DNA of 64,000 bases from Lysobacter capsici. Lineage in GTDB: Bacteria > Pseudomonadota > Gammaproteobacteria > Xanthomonadales > Xanthomonadaceae. Both the position numbers and the translations under genes were made by a program. A model generated the notes under the pieces. It worked only from the letters and a program-made list of their open reading frames with translations, was not told where the DNA came from and searched no databases. The DNA lies in assembly GCF_018732085.1 (NCBI RefSeq), contig NZ_CP076103.1:4898001-4962000 (forward strand), given 5' to 3'. This document shows, piece by piece, positions 27,618 to 35,721 of this stretch (positions are counted from its first letter, which is position 1; each line of letters opens with the position of its first letter).

Positions 27618-28358
27618 TCAGCCCGGCCGCCTTCGACTCAACACCGCCAAGCGATCCGCCAGCGCCGCATTGCCCTGCGTGCGCGCCAGCGTTTCGGCGG
27701 TGGCGCCGCTGGCATCGGTAAGGGCGAAGTCGGCCTGGCGCGCGGCCAAGGCTTCGATCAGATCGGCGCGGCCGAACAAGGCCGCGAACATCGCCGCGGT
27801 CTGGCCGGCGGCGTTGCGCGCGTTCACGTCGGTGCGCGGGTCGGCCAGCAAGCGCCGGGCGCTTTCGATCTCGCCCTTGAACAGCGCGCCCATCAGTGCG
27901 GTATTGCCGCGCGCGCTGTCGCCCAGGTTCGGCGAGGCGCCGGCGGCCAACAAGGCTTGCACCGCATCGCTCTTGCCGTAGTACGCGGCGAGGATCAGCG
28001 CGGTGGAGCCGCGTTCGTCGCGCGCGTCGACTTGCACGCCGCGCGCCAGCAGCGACTCGAGTACGCCGACATCGCCGGCACGCGCAGCGTCGAACAAGTA
28101 GCGACTCAGGTCCTGACCCACGAGCGCGGAAGACTGGTTCGCCACCGCGGGATCAGCCGCGGACACGGCGCGCCCACGATCCGGCTGCACCGCGGCATGC
28201 GGGCTCGCGTGAGGGTTCGCATGGACATGCTGTTCGTTACCGGTACCGGTATTCGCGGCCGGTCCCCGCCCCGCCGGATCGTGCGCGTACGCAGGCATCG
28301 CCGCGAAGCCAAACACGAGCAGCGCACCGAACGAAAATCTCGAAAACGAATAATTCAT
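27618..28358 (-). CDS. ankB: Periplasmic ankyrin-repeat protein AnkB
   Basis: A 246-residue exported protein with about four ankyrin repeats (residues ~90-240). Motifs include ARDERGSTALILAAYYGKSD, RGNTALMGALFKGEIESARR, NARNAAGQTAAMFAALFGRA and a last degenerate unit. The N-terminus has a signal peptide ending FAAMPAYAHD and a His-rich linker. In Pseudomonas aeruginosa, ankB lies directly downstream of katB and is needed for full catalase activity; here the gene follows the catalase in the same orientation after a 274-bp gap. The same role is inferred. Confidence 0.88.
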   Translation of the reverse strand: MNYSFSRFSFGALLVFGFAAMPAYAHDPAGRGPAANTGTGNEQHVHANPHASPHAAVQPDRGRAVSAADPAVANQSSALVGQDLSRYLFDAARAGDVGVLESLLARGVQVDARDERGSTALILAAYYGKSDAVQALLAAGASPNLGDSARGNTALMGALFKGEIESARRLLADPRTDVNARNAAGQTAAMFAALFGRADLIEALAARQADFALTDASGATAETLARTQGNAALADRLAVLSRRRPG

Positions 28359-28632
28359 GGAGTCTCCAGGCCATCCAAAATTGCAGCTTCGATGCGATGC
28401 AAGGCCGCGACACCGATCGGCCATCGATCCGCGACCGTTGCCATCCACAGTCGCCGCGCCGCGAAACAACATCCGAGTCGATCCGACCAGGTCGAAACGC
28501 GCGCCGCCAACCCGACGCATGGGTCGCGCCCATGCATCGCGCGCATAGGTCATGCGCATGCGACCGCGAGCCGCACGACGAACCGGGTCATACGCGACGA
28601 CCCGATCCGTGCAATGCCGCAACGGCGCCGCA

Positions 28633-30171
28633 TCAGTCGCTCAACGCATCCGACAAACCCTTCACTCTGGCCACATCGTGCTTGAGCGCCTGCGCCAGAC
28701 GCGTGCCGTAGTCGGCATCGGCCTTGTGGAAGTACGAGAGCATCGTGTACATCGTGGTCTCGTCGCGCACCTGCCCCAGATCGCCGGCCAGGTTCGCGAT
28801 CAGGCTCTTGCGTTCTTCGGCCGACAGCGAGCGGTAGAACTCGCCGGCCTGGCGGAAGTTCAAGGTCTTGGCGATGCGCGCCTGCTGGGTCGAACCGCTC
28901 AGCGGCAACGCGCTGTAACGCGCGGCGTCGGATTGCGGCTTGGGCTGGATGCGCGAGGGCTCGTAGTTGACCTTGCCGATGCGCGCGCCGCTGTTGTGTT
29001 CGCCGTCCTGGTTGTTGCTGTTGACCGCGACCTTCGGCGCGTTGATCGGCAGCTGATTGACGTTGGTGCCGACGCGATACAACTGGGTGTCGGCGTAAGA
29101 GAACATGCGCCCTTGCAGCAGACGATCCTCCGACGGCTCGATACCTGGCACCAGATTGGCCGGCGCGAACGCGGCCTGCTCGGTTTCCTGGAAGATATTG
29201 GCCGGATTGCGGTCCAACGTCATCGTGCCGACCTTGACCTCGGGCACGCCGGTCCAGACCTTGGTCGCATCGAGCGGATTGAACGCGAACTGGTCGAGCT
29301 GATCGGGCTTGAGGATCTGCACGTACAGGTCCCACTTGGGATAGTCGCCGCGCTCGATCGCTTTCATCAGGTCGTTGGACAGATGATTGAAATCGCGTCC
29401 CTGCACCGAGGCGATCTGCGCGCCGGACAGATTGTGCTCGCCCTGGCGGCTGTCCCAGTGGAACTTGACGTAGACGTAGCCGCCCTGGTCGTCGACCAGC
29501 TTGTAGGCATGCACGCCGTTGCCGTCCATCTCGCGATAGCTGCGCGGGGTGCCGTAGTCGGAATACACCCGGGTCAGCATCTGCGTGGCTTCGGGCACGT
29601 GCGAGAAGAAATCGAACACCCGCGCCGGGTCCTGCACATTGGTGTCGGGGCTGGGCTTGAGCGAATGCACCATGTCCGGGAACTTGATCGCGTCGCGGAT
29701 GAAGAACACCGGCAGGTTGTTGCCGACCAGGTCCCAATTGCCTTCGCTGGTGTAGAACTTGGTGGCGAAGCCGCGCGGATCGCGCAGGGTTTCCGGCGAG
29801 TGGTTGCCGTGGATCACGGTGGAGAAACGCACGAACACCGGCGTGGTGGTGCCGGGCTGGAACACTTTCGCGCGGGTGTAGCGCGAGATGTCGCCGGTGA
29901 CCACGAAGCTGCCGTGCGCGCCGGTACCGCGCGCATGCACCACGCGCTCGGGGATGCGCTCGCGGTCGAAGCGCTGCAGCTTCTGGATCAGATGCACGTC
30001 CTGCAGCAGGACCGGGCCGTCGGCGCCGGCGGTCTGCGAGTTCTGGTTGTCGCCGACCACCGCGCCGTTGTCGCGCGTCAGGGGCGGCGCGGCCTGGGCG
30101 AAGGCGGCGCCGGAGAGAAGCAACTGCGCGGAAACGAAGGCCGCGATCAAACTGCGATGGGGCATGGGCAT
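28633..30171 (-). CDS. katB: Periplasmic clade-type monofunctional catalase KatB
   Basis: A 512-residue haem catalase that converts hydrogen peroxide to water and oxygen. A signal peptide (LIAAFVSAQLLLSGAAFAQA) indicates export, as for KatB of P. aeruginosa. The catalytic His lies in ERVVHARGTGAHG, and Asn in DLVGNNLPVFFIRDA. The proximal haem Tyr is in RMFSYADTQLYRVG. The small-subunit-type length agrees with KatB rather than the large HPII type. It is followed by ankB. A palindromic ATAGCC...GGCTAT site lies 74-88 bp upstream of the start and could bind OxyR. Confidence 0.94.
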   Translation of the reverse strand: MPMPHRSLIAAFVSAQLLLSGAAFAQAAPPLTRDNGAVVGDNQNSQTAGADGPVLLQDVHLIQKLQRFDRERIPERVVHARGTGAHGSFVVTGDISRYTRAKVFQPGTTTPVFVRFSTVIHGNHSPETLRDPRGFATKFYTSEGNWDLVGNNLPVFFIRDAIKFPDMVHSLKPSPDTNVQDPARVFDFFSHVPEATQMLTRVYSDYGTPRSYREMDGNGVHAYKLVDDQGGYVYVKFHWDSRQGEHNLSGAQIASVQGRDFNHLSNDLMKAIERGDYPKWDLYVQILKPDQLDQFAFNPLDATKVWTGVPEVKVGTMTLDRNPANIFQETEQAAFAPANLVPGIEPSEDRLLQGRMFSYADTQLYRVGTNVNQLPINAPKVAVNSNNQDGEHNSGARIGKVNYEPSRIQPKPQSDAARYSALPLSGSTQQARIAKTLNFRQAGEFYRSLSAEERKSLIANLAGDLGQVRDETTMYTMLSYFHKADADYGTRLAQALKHDVARVKGLSDALSD

Positions 30172-30244
30172 GGCTCTGTGGGGACTGCGCGGCAGCGTCC
30201 TACAGGCATGCGATCAGGAAAAATCGTTTGTTTGGATGGCAGCG

Positions 30245-30259
30245 ATAGCCATCGGCTAT
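30245..30259 (-). promoter_or_regulatory. Candidate OxyR-type operator upstream of katB
   Basis: A 15-bp inverted repeat, ATAGCC-ATC-GGCTAT, which keeps the ATAG-N7-CTAT spacing of OxyR half-sites. The inner T and A of the consensus are not matched, and only one pair is seen where OxyR normally contacts four half-sites. The position upstream of a catalase makes it worth noting. Confidence 0.4.
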
Positions 30260-30366
30260 TCGCCATGCCTGATTGCGCTAAACCGATCACCGTTCGCGCG
30301 TCATCGGCCTTCACCGCACGGATCGAAGCATGACCACGCGCACGTTCGAGCGCGAATCGAACCGGC

Positions 30367-30858
30367 TCACTCGCCGGGCAATAGTTCGATCGCCATCACC
30401 AAAGCGTCTTCGCGTCCGCCCCGCGCCGGGTAGTAGCGCGGGCGGCGGCCGATCTCGTTGAAGCCTTCGCTGTGGTACAGCGCGATCGCGCCGGGATTGG
30501 ACGGGCGCACTTCCAGGAACACGCGCTCGGCGCCACGGCCGCGCGCCACGTGCAGCAGCGCGCGCAGCAGCTTGCGGCCGAAGCCGTGGCCGTGCGCTTC
30601 GGGCGCGACGCACACGTTGAGCACGTGCGCTTCGCCGGCGGCCAGGCTCATCAGGAAGTAACCGACGATGCGCTCGTTTTCGGTCAACACCCAGGCCGGG
30701 TAATCGGCGCGCAGGCAGTCGCGGAAGATGCCCGGGGTCCAGGGGAATTCGTAGGCGCGGATCTCGATGGCGTGGACGAGTTCGAGGTCGTCCTCGCGCA
30801 TCGGCCGCAACGCGCGCGGCGCGGCGGCAGGATCGAACTGCGACGCCTGCGCGCTCAT
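30367..30858 (-). CDS. rimI: Ribosomal-protein-alanine N-acetyltransferase RimI
   Basis: A 163-residue GNAT enzyme that acetylates the N-terminal alanine of ribosomal protein S18 from acetyl-CoA. RimI features are the AIEIRAYEFPWTPGIFRDCL segment, NVCVAPEAHGHGFGRKLL with the acetyl-CoA-binding loop, FLEVRPSNPGAIALYHSEGF, and a Tyr-Tyr near the C-terminus (RRPRYYPA). The ATG at 30858 overlaps the upstream gene by ATGA, matching the holD-rimI overlap of E. coli. Confidence 0.93.
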   Translation of the reverse strand: MSAQASQFDPAAAPRALRPMREDDLELVHAIEIRAYEFPWTPGIFRDCLRADYPAWVLTENERIVGYFLMSLAAGEAHVLNVCVAPEAHGHGFGRKLLRALLHVARGRGAERVFLEVRPSNPGAIALYHSEGFNEIGRRPRYYPARGGREDALVMAIELLPGE

Positions 30859-31286
30859 CCGCGCTGACCCGTGCGTCGCAGCTTGCGCAGCTGCGGCCAC
30901 AGCGCGCGCTTGGCCGCGGCATTGCCGCGCAAGGCGGACGCATCGAACAGCGCCAGCACCTGCGCATCGCCGGCGGCGCGGCGCGCGGCGCGCAGCAGGT
31001 TGCGCAGCAACGGCGGCACGTCGTCGCCGGGAGCGGCGGCGCGCGGCGCGGGCGCGGTACGTTCGGAGGCGATGCGTTCGGAGGTGGCGGATTCGGACCC
31101 AGCGCGCTCGCGCGTCGGCTGCGATGCACGCGCGGGCGCGGGTGGCTCGGCGCTTCGGTTCGCGTCGGCGGACGCGGCATTCGCAATCGGCGCCTCGGCC
31201 GGCGGCTCGCTGCCGGCCAGGCTCATCACCGTATGCCCCATCGCCTGCAGCCATTCGCGCTGCTGCGCGCTCCACAGCCCGCTCAT
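30855..31286 (-). CDS. holD: Probable DNA polymerase III psi subunit HolD (divergent)
   Basis: A 143-residue protein whose two ends resemble E. coli HolD. The N-terminal segment REWLQAMGHTVMSLAG matches the family start WQLQQLGITQWSL. The C-terminal segment ASALRGNAAAKRALWPQLRKLR matches HolD DLRANPTARAALWQQI. The middle (residues ~25-85) is a Pro/Ala/Ser/Glu-rich linker. Psi bridges chi (HolC, also in this window) to the clamp loader. Position supports the call: holD overlaps rimI in E. coli, and here the two overlap by ATGA; the start also overlaps pssA by ATGA. Without the synteny I would have called it hypothetical. Confidence 0.72.
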   Translation of the reverse strand: MSGLWSAQQREWLQAMGHTVMSLAGSEPPAEAPIANAASADANRSAEPPAPARASQPTRERAGSESATSERIASERTAPAPRAAAPGDDVPPLLRNLLRAARRAAGDAQVLALFDASALRGNAAAKRALWPQLRKLRRTGQRG

Positions 31287-32074
31287 GGCGCACCGGTCTG
31301 GCTGGGCGGCGGCGGCTCCTGCGGCGTGCGACGCATGCGGCGCCACAGCGCCTGGACCGGGCCGGACAAGGCGTACGGCGCGAAGATCGCCAGCAACACG
31401 CGCGGCGGATCGATCGCGATCGCGACCACCACCACCACCACGATCAGCACCGCCAGGAACGGCACCCGGTCGTTGCGCGGGCCGCTGCCCTTGAAGCTGA
31501 CATAGCGCAGCCGGCTCACCATCAGCAGCCCGGCGATCACGGTCAGGGCCAGCGCGGCGTAGCGCAATTGCTCGCCGTCCAGGTCGAAGCTGTGGCAGGT
31601 CCACACGAAACTGGCGACCAGTCCGGCCGCGGCCGGGCTGGCCAGGCCGATGAACCAGCGCTTGTCGACCTGGCCGACCTGGGAATTGAAGCGCGCCAGG
31701 CGCAACGCGGCGCAGGCGGCGTACACGAACGCGCCGACCCAGCCGATCTTGCCGGGGATCACCCCGTCGAGCTTGGTCGAGATCAGCGCCCAGTGGTACA
31801 TGACCATGGCCGGCGCCAGGCCGAAGCTGATCAGGTCGGCCAGCGAGTCGTACTGGACCCCGAATTCGCTCTGGGTGTTGGTCAGCCGGGCGACCCGGCC
31901 GTCGACGCCGTCGAGGATCGCGGCGATGAAGATCGCCATGCAGGCCTCGTCGAAACGGCCCTGGGTGGCGGCGATGATCGCGTAGAAACCGGCGAACAGG
32001 CCGCCGGTGGTGAACAAATTAGGCAGCAAATAGATGCCGCGTCCGCGCGGGCGGGGCGTGGGTTGAGGTTCCAT
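31283..32074 (-). CDS. pssA: CDP-diacylglycerol-serine O-phosphatidyltransferase PssA
   Basis: A 263-residue inner-membrane enzyme of the CDP-alcohol phosphatidyltransferase family that makes phosphatidylserine, the precursor of phosphatidylethanolamine. The catalytic signature DG-x2-AR-x8-G-x3-D-x3-D is present: DGVDGRVARL around residue 55, then EFGVQYDSLAD. About eight hydrophobic segments follow. This is the membrane-embedded Bacillus-type enzyme, not the E. coli-type PLD-like PssA. It overlaps holD by ATGA, so pssA-holD-rimI form one operon. Confidence 0.92.
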   Translation of the reverse strand: MEPQPTPRPRGRGIYLLPNLFTTGGLFAGFYAIIAATQGRFDEACMAIFIAAILDGVDGRVARLTNTQSEFGVQYDSLADLISFGLAPAMVMYHWALISTKLDGVIPGKIGWVGAFVYAACAALRLARFNSQVGQVDKRWFIGLASPAAAGLVASFVWTCHSFDLDGEQLRYAALALTVIAGLLMVSRLRYVSFKGSGPRNDRVPFLAVLIVVVVVVAIAIDPPRVLLAIFAPYALSGPVQALWRRMRRTPQEPPPPSQTGAP

Positions 32075-32184
32075 AACTGGGAAGTGTAGCGCTTGCCTGC
32101 GCCCGAGCAGGATGCTGCAATCTCGCCTCCCCCGCTGTACCGTAGTTTCCGCTCGTTCCGCCTGCCCCGCTCCGGAGCCTCGCC

Positions 32185-32703
32185 ATGTCCTGCACCTCCC
32201 GTTATTCCGCCCGCCGCGCCTTGTCGGCGCTGGGCTTGCGCGCCGCCCCGACCGCTTTGCTGGTCCTGCTGGCCGCCGCGCCGGCCGCCGCCACCGAGCT
32301 GTACCAATGGAAGGACGCCAAGGGCGTTACCCATTACTCCGACTCGCCGCCGCCCGAACAGGGCCAGGCCGGGGTCAAGAACCGGGTGATCCAGAACCGC
32401 ACCGGCACCCCGGCCCAGACCGCCAGCGCCGCCGCGCCGAGCGAGAACGCGCAATGCACCGGCGCGCGCGCCAACCTCAAGCAACTGCAGAGCGCGGCCT
32501 CGGTCGGCATGGACAGCAACGGCGACGGCAAGGCCGACGGCGTGCTCGATGCGCAGCAGCGCGCCGCCCAGGTCCAGCTCGCCGAGGCCCAGATCCGGGT
32601 CAACTGCACCGCCGCGGCCCCGACCGCGCCCGCCTCCGCCCCGGCGGCCAGCTCCTCGCCGCCGTCGTCGCGCACTACGCCGCAGAAGCAGGCCGATAGC
32701 TGA
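32185..32703 (+). CDS. Exported DUF4124 protein
   Basis: A 172-residue envelope protein of unknown function. A signal peptide (LLVLLAAAPAAA) is followed by the DUF4124 core ELYQWKDAKGVTHYSDSPPP (residues ~38-57), whose tandem aromatic/Gly pattern is typical of this xanthomonad-rich family. A second region contains MDSNGDGKADGVLD, a short loop like a single calcium-binding motif. The C-terminus is a low-complexity Ala/Pro/Ser tail. It is divergent from pssA and ends at a strong hairpin. Confidence 0.85.
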   Translation: MSCTSRYSARRALSALGLRAAPTALLVLLAAAPAAATELYQWKDAKGVTHYSDSPPPEQGQAGVKNRVIQNRTGTPAQTASAAAPSENAQCTGARANLKQLQSAASVGMDSNGDGKADGVLDAQQRAAQVQLAEAQIRVNCTAAAPTAPASAPAASSSPPSSRTTPQKQADS

Positions 32704-32738
32704 GAAGCCGGGAATGGGGAATCGGGAATAGGGAGTCG
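32704..32738. repeat. GGGAATC heptamer repeats after the DUF4124 gene
   Basis: Four to five GGGAATC-like units directly after the stop codon. Confidence 0.8.
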
Positions 32739-32784
32739 TAAGAGCGGCTTGCGCTCGCGATCTGCTGGATTGACCTGATGCCTG

Positions 32785-32818
32785 AACGCCGGGCCGCCCT
32801 CACGGGCGGTCCGGCGTT
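32785..32818 (+). terminator. Hairpin terminator after the DUF4124 gene
   Basis: A 15-bp stem with one G-T pair (arms 32785-32799 and 32804-32818) and a four-base loop. It is GC-rich in the core, starts with AAC and ends with GTT followed by a short T-rich stretch. Confidence 0.75.
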
Positions 32819-32875
32819 TGCTTATGAGCGAGGCCATAGTCACGACCGACTACGCCGGTCCGAGCCGCCGCGCCG

Positions 32876-32906
32876 ATTCCCCATTCCCGATTCCCGTTTC
32901 CCGCCA
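32876..32906. repeat. GATTCCC heptamer repeats upstream of proS
   Basis: Four tandem units between the terminator and the proS start, about 40 bp before the ATG. Confidence 0.82.
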
Positions 32907-32946
32907 TGGCAAACTGTTCGCTTTCCCCATCCGCGAACCCCTGCCG

Positions 32947-34668
32947 ATGCGCCTGTCGCACTTCCATCTCCACACCAGCAAGGAAACCCCCGCCGACGCC
33001 GAGATCATCAGCCACAAGCTGATGCTCAAGGCCGGCATGATCCGCAAGCTCGCCGCCGGCCTGTACACCTGGTCGCCGCTGGGCCTGCGCGTGCTGCGCA
33101 AGGTCGAGCGCGCGGTGCGCGAGGAGATGAACGCCGCGGGCGCGATCGAGGTGCTGATGCCGGCGGTGCAGCCCAAGGAGCTGTGGGAGGAAACCGGGCG
33201 CTGGGAGAAATTCGGCGGCCAGCTGCTCAAGATCAAGGATCGCAAGGAAGCCTGGTACTGCTTCGGGCCGACCCACGAGGAAGTCATCACCGACTTCGCC
33301 CGCAACGAACTGGCCAGCTACAAGCAGCTGCCGGTCAATTTCTACCAGATCCAGACCAAGTTCCGCGATGAAATCCGCCCGCGGTTCGGGGTGATGCGCG
33401 CGCGCGAGTTCCTGATGAAGGACGCCTACTCCTTCCACGTCACCGACGAGGACCTGGGCCGCGAATACCAGAACATGTACGACACCTACGGCCGCATCTT
33501 CACCCGTCTGGGATTGAAGTTCCGCGCCGTGTTCGCCGACACCGGCGCGATCGGCGGCAGCGCCTCGCACGAGTTCCACGTGCTCGCCGATTCGGGCGAG
33601 GACGCGATCGCGTTCTCCGACGGCTCCGATTACGCCGCCAACGTCGAGCTGGCCGAAGCGGTGTCGCCGGGCCCGCGAGCGGCCGCGGGCGAGAACCTGC
33701 GCAAGGTCGATACGCCGACCCAGAAGACCTGCGAGGACGTCGCCGCGCTGATGGGCATCGCGCTGACCCGCACGGTCAAGTCGATCGCGATCGTCGGCAG
33801 CGACGCCGACGGCAAGCCGCAGTTCGCGCTGGCCCTGGTCCGCGGCGACCACGCGGTCAACGAGATCAAGCTGTCCAAGCTCGCCGGGCTGGCCGAGTAT
33901 CGCCTCGCCACCGAGGCCGAGATCGTCGAACACCTCGGCGCGCAGCCGGGCTTCCTGGGTCCGGTCAAGCCGGTCAAGGCGATCCGCGTGATCGCCGACC
34001 GCAGCGTCGCGGCGATGGCCGACTTCGTGGTCGGCGCCAACGAAAACGGCTACCACCTGGCCGGCGTCAACTGGGGCCGCGATCTGGCCGAAGCCGACGA
34101 GGTCGCCGACATCCGCAACGCGGTCGCCGGCGACCCCTCGCCCGACGGCCAGGGCCGCCTGGGCATCGCGCGCGGGATCGAGGTCGGCCACGTGTTCCAG
34201 CTCGGCCGCAAATACGCCGAGGCGATGAAGCTGACCGTGCTCGACGACACCGGCAAGGCCACCACCCCGGCGATGGGCTGCTACGGCATCGGCGTGTCGC
34301 GCATCGTCGCCGCGGCGATCGAGCAGAACCACGACGACGCCGGCATCGCCTGGCCCGAGGCGATGGCGCCGTGGCAGGCGGTGGTGTGCGTGATCAATCC
34401 CAAGAACGACCCGGCCGTGGCCGAGGCCGCGCTGGCGCTGTACCAGGACCTGGTCAAGGCCGGCGTCGACGCCGCGCTCGACGACCGCGGCCTGCGCCCG
34501 GGCGCGATGTTCGCCGACATCGAACTGATCGGCGTGCCGCACCGCGTGGTGGTGTCCGAACGCGGCCTGGCCGCGGGCAGTTTCGAGTACCGCCACCGCC
34601 GCGCCAGCGAGGCGGAGAATCTCGACCGCGCCGCGGTGCTGGCCCGGATCGCCGGGCTGTCCCAGTAA
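32947..34668 (+). CDS. proS: Prolyl-tRNA synthetase (bacterial type)
   Basis: A 573-residue class II synthetase. Motif 1 is around residue 30-60 (GLYTWSPLGLRVLRKVE). Motif 2 is GPTHEEVITDFARNELASYK...RPRFGVMRAREFLMKDAY. Motif 3 is near the C-terminus (GCYGIGVSRIVAAAIEQ). The INS editing domain inserted between motifs 2 and 3 (residues ~225-400) contains DYAANVELAEA and KTVKSIAI-type sequences, as in bacterial ProS. The ATG at 32947 begins MRLSHFHLHTSKETPADAEI, the family start; an in-frame upstream extension runs through repeat sequence and is rejected. Confidence 0.96.
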   Translation: MRLSHFHLHTSKETPADAEIISHKLMLKAGMIRKLAAGLYTWSPLGLRVLRKVERAVREEMNAAGAIEVLMPAVQPKELWEETGRWEKFGGQLLKIKDRKEAWYCFGPTHEEVITDFARNELASYKQLPVNFYQIQTKFRDEIRPRFGVMRAREFLMKDAYSFHVTDEDLGREYQNMYDTYGRIFTRLGLKFRAVFADTGAIGGSASHEFHVLADSGEDAIAFSDGSDYAANVELAEAVSPGPRAAAGENLRKVDTPTQKTCEDVAALMGIALTRTVKSIAIVGSDADGKPQFALALVRGDHAVNEIKLSKLAGLAEYRLATEAEIVEHLGAQPGFLGPVKPVKAIRVIADRSVAAMADFVVGANENGYHLAGVNWGRDLAEADEVADIRNAVAGDPSPDGQGRLGIARGIEVGHVFQLGRKYAEAMKLTVLDDTGKATTPAMGCYGIGVSRIVAAAIEQNHDDAGIAWPEAMAPWQAVVCVINPKNDPAVAEAALALYQDLVKAGVDAALDDRGLRPGAMFADIELIGVPHRVVVSERGLAAGSFEYRHRRASEAENLDRAAVLARIAGLSQ

Positions 34669-34717
34669 GCCCGGCGGCGGTTTCGATACCGCCTTCGAGC
34701 ATCGTCGCGATACGATC

Positions 34718-34749
34718 CGATTACCCCGCCGATCGCGGCGGGGTAATCG
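34718..34749. terminator. 14-bp perfect hairpin after proS
   Basis: Arms 34718-34731 and 34736-34749 pair perfectly around the loop ATCG. The stem holds CCCCGCCG. There is no T-run, so it may slow or end transcription of proS, or be a protein site. Confidence 0.6.
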
Positions 34750-35085
34750 CGACGGCCCCGGTTTCGCACCGTCCCAAGCACGTTTCGTGCCTGGTTCGAA
34801 AAACCTCCGTATTCGGCCCGATACCTCCGCCGGCCCGGCTCGATAACCGGTGTGTCGATAACCCGTTTCAAACAGCGCCCGTAATCGGCCGCGACGCGGC
34901 GGCCTGTCCTCACCGCCACGACGGCCCGCCCATGGAATCGATGCAAACCCGCGCCGCGCAAGCTTTGCGCGGCCGTCGCGACGGCGTCGCCGCACGCATT
35001 TGTTTAAACCGTTTACACGCCGACAAACCTCCGCGTTCGCGCCACTGGCTTTGGCGGTCGATATTCGTGTATATCTTCCGGCGCA

Positions 35086-35114
35086 TTTACGGCAGACTTC
35101 ACTGCCCTTACTAT
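35086..35114 (+). promoter_or_regulatory. Sigma-70-type promoter of the H-NS-type gene
   Basis: A -35 element TTTACG (35086-35091), a 17-bp spacer and a -10 element TACTAT (35109-35114). Transcription would start near 35121 and leave a leader of about 50 bases ending in a good ribosome site. Confidence 0.6.
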
Positions 35115-35169
35115 GCTGCCGCGCGCCAGGGACTGGCCGTCATTCCCGACCATACTCCCCGGAGGCTAC

Positions 35170-35556
35170 ATGTCGATCGATCTCTCCACGTTGTCCGCGA
35201 AAGAACTCGAATCCCTGATCAGCCAGGCCAAGAAGCGCAAGACCACGTTGAACAAGCGCAAGCCGCTGGCGGCCGTGCGCAAGAGAATCAGCGCCCTGCT
35301 CAAGACCGAGGGTTACACCCTGGAAGAGCTGTTCGGCAACGCCGCTCCGGCGACCCGCGGCCCGAAGGCGAGCAAGGCCGCCACCAAGGCCGCTCCCGCC
35401 GCGCGCAAGGCGCGCAAGCCGCTGGGCAAGGTCGCGCCGAAATACCGCAACCCGGCCAACACCGGCGAAACCTGGACCGGCCGCGGCAAGCAGCCGCGCT
35501 GGCTGGCCGCCTACACCGCGCAGGGCAAGAAGCTGGAAGATTTCCTGATCAAGTAA
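35170..35556 (+). CDS. H-NS histone-family DNA-binding protein
   Basis: A 128-residue nucleoid protein. The N-terminal helix (MSIDLSTLSAKELESLISQA) is the dimerisation region, followed by a very basic Lys/Ala-rich linker (residues ~75-90). The C-terminal H-NS domain has the core KYRNPANTGETWTGRGKQPRWL, matching the family DNA-binding loop YRNP...TWSGRGRxPxW. The ATG at 35170 has a strong GGAGG just upstream. Such proteins bind AT-rich DNA and can silence acquired genes; in Xanthomonas a member of the family (XrvA) affects virulence, but orthology is not tested here. Confidence 0.92.
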   Translation: MSIDLSTLSAKELESLISQAKKRKTTLNKRKPLAAVRKRISALLKTEGYTLEELFGNAAPATRGPKASKAATKAAPAARKARKPLGKVAPKYRNPANTGETWTGRGKQPRWLAAYTAQGKKLEDFLIK

Positions 35557-35584
35557 CGGGACTGAAAACCAAAATCACCGAAAC

Positions 35585-35607
35585 CGCCGGCCTTGAGCCG
35601 GCGTTTT
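35585..35607 (+). terminator. Intrinsic terminator of the H-NS-type gene
   Basis: A 7-bp stem CGCCGGC/GCCGGCG with loop CTTGA, then TTTT and a T-rich tail, 29 bp after the stop. Confidence 0.88.
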
Positions 35608-35614
35608 CATTTGA

Positions 35615-35718
35615 AAGCCGGGATTCGGGAAACGGGATTCGGGATTCGAAAAAGCCAAGTCAAAGGCAGAGCCCATCAACCTGCGACGCCCCCGCTCTTG
35701 CCAATCCCCAATCCCGGC
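35615..35718. repeat. Heptamer repeats between hns-type gene and thrE-type gene
   Basis: GGGATTC/GGGAAAC units at 35615-35648 and a shorter inverse cluster near 35700-35718. They separate the ends of two converging genes. Confidence 0.75.
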
Positions 35719-35721
35719 CTC

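Larger units (their letters stand above)
34669..35169. other. Intergenic region between proS and the H-NS-type gene
   Basis: A 501-bp gap with no credible gene. It contains the hairpin at 34718-34749 and, in its last 200 bp, a less GC-rich stretch including the H-NS-type promoter at 35086-35114. Runs such as TTTGTTTAAACCGTTTAC (about 35000-35017) stand out in this genome and may be a binding site for the protein itself. Confidence 0.55.

Noticed and set aside
32818..32946. N-terminal extension of ProS to an upstream ATG
   Set aside because: The extra 43 residues are translated heptamer repeat and terminator sequence, not synthetase sequence.
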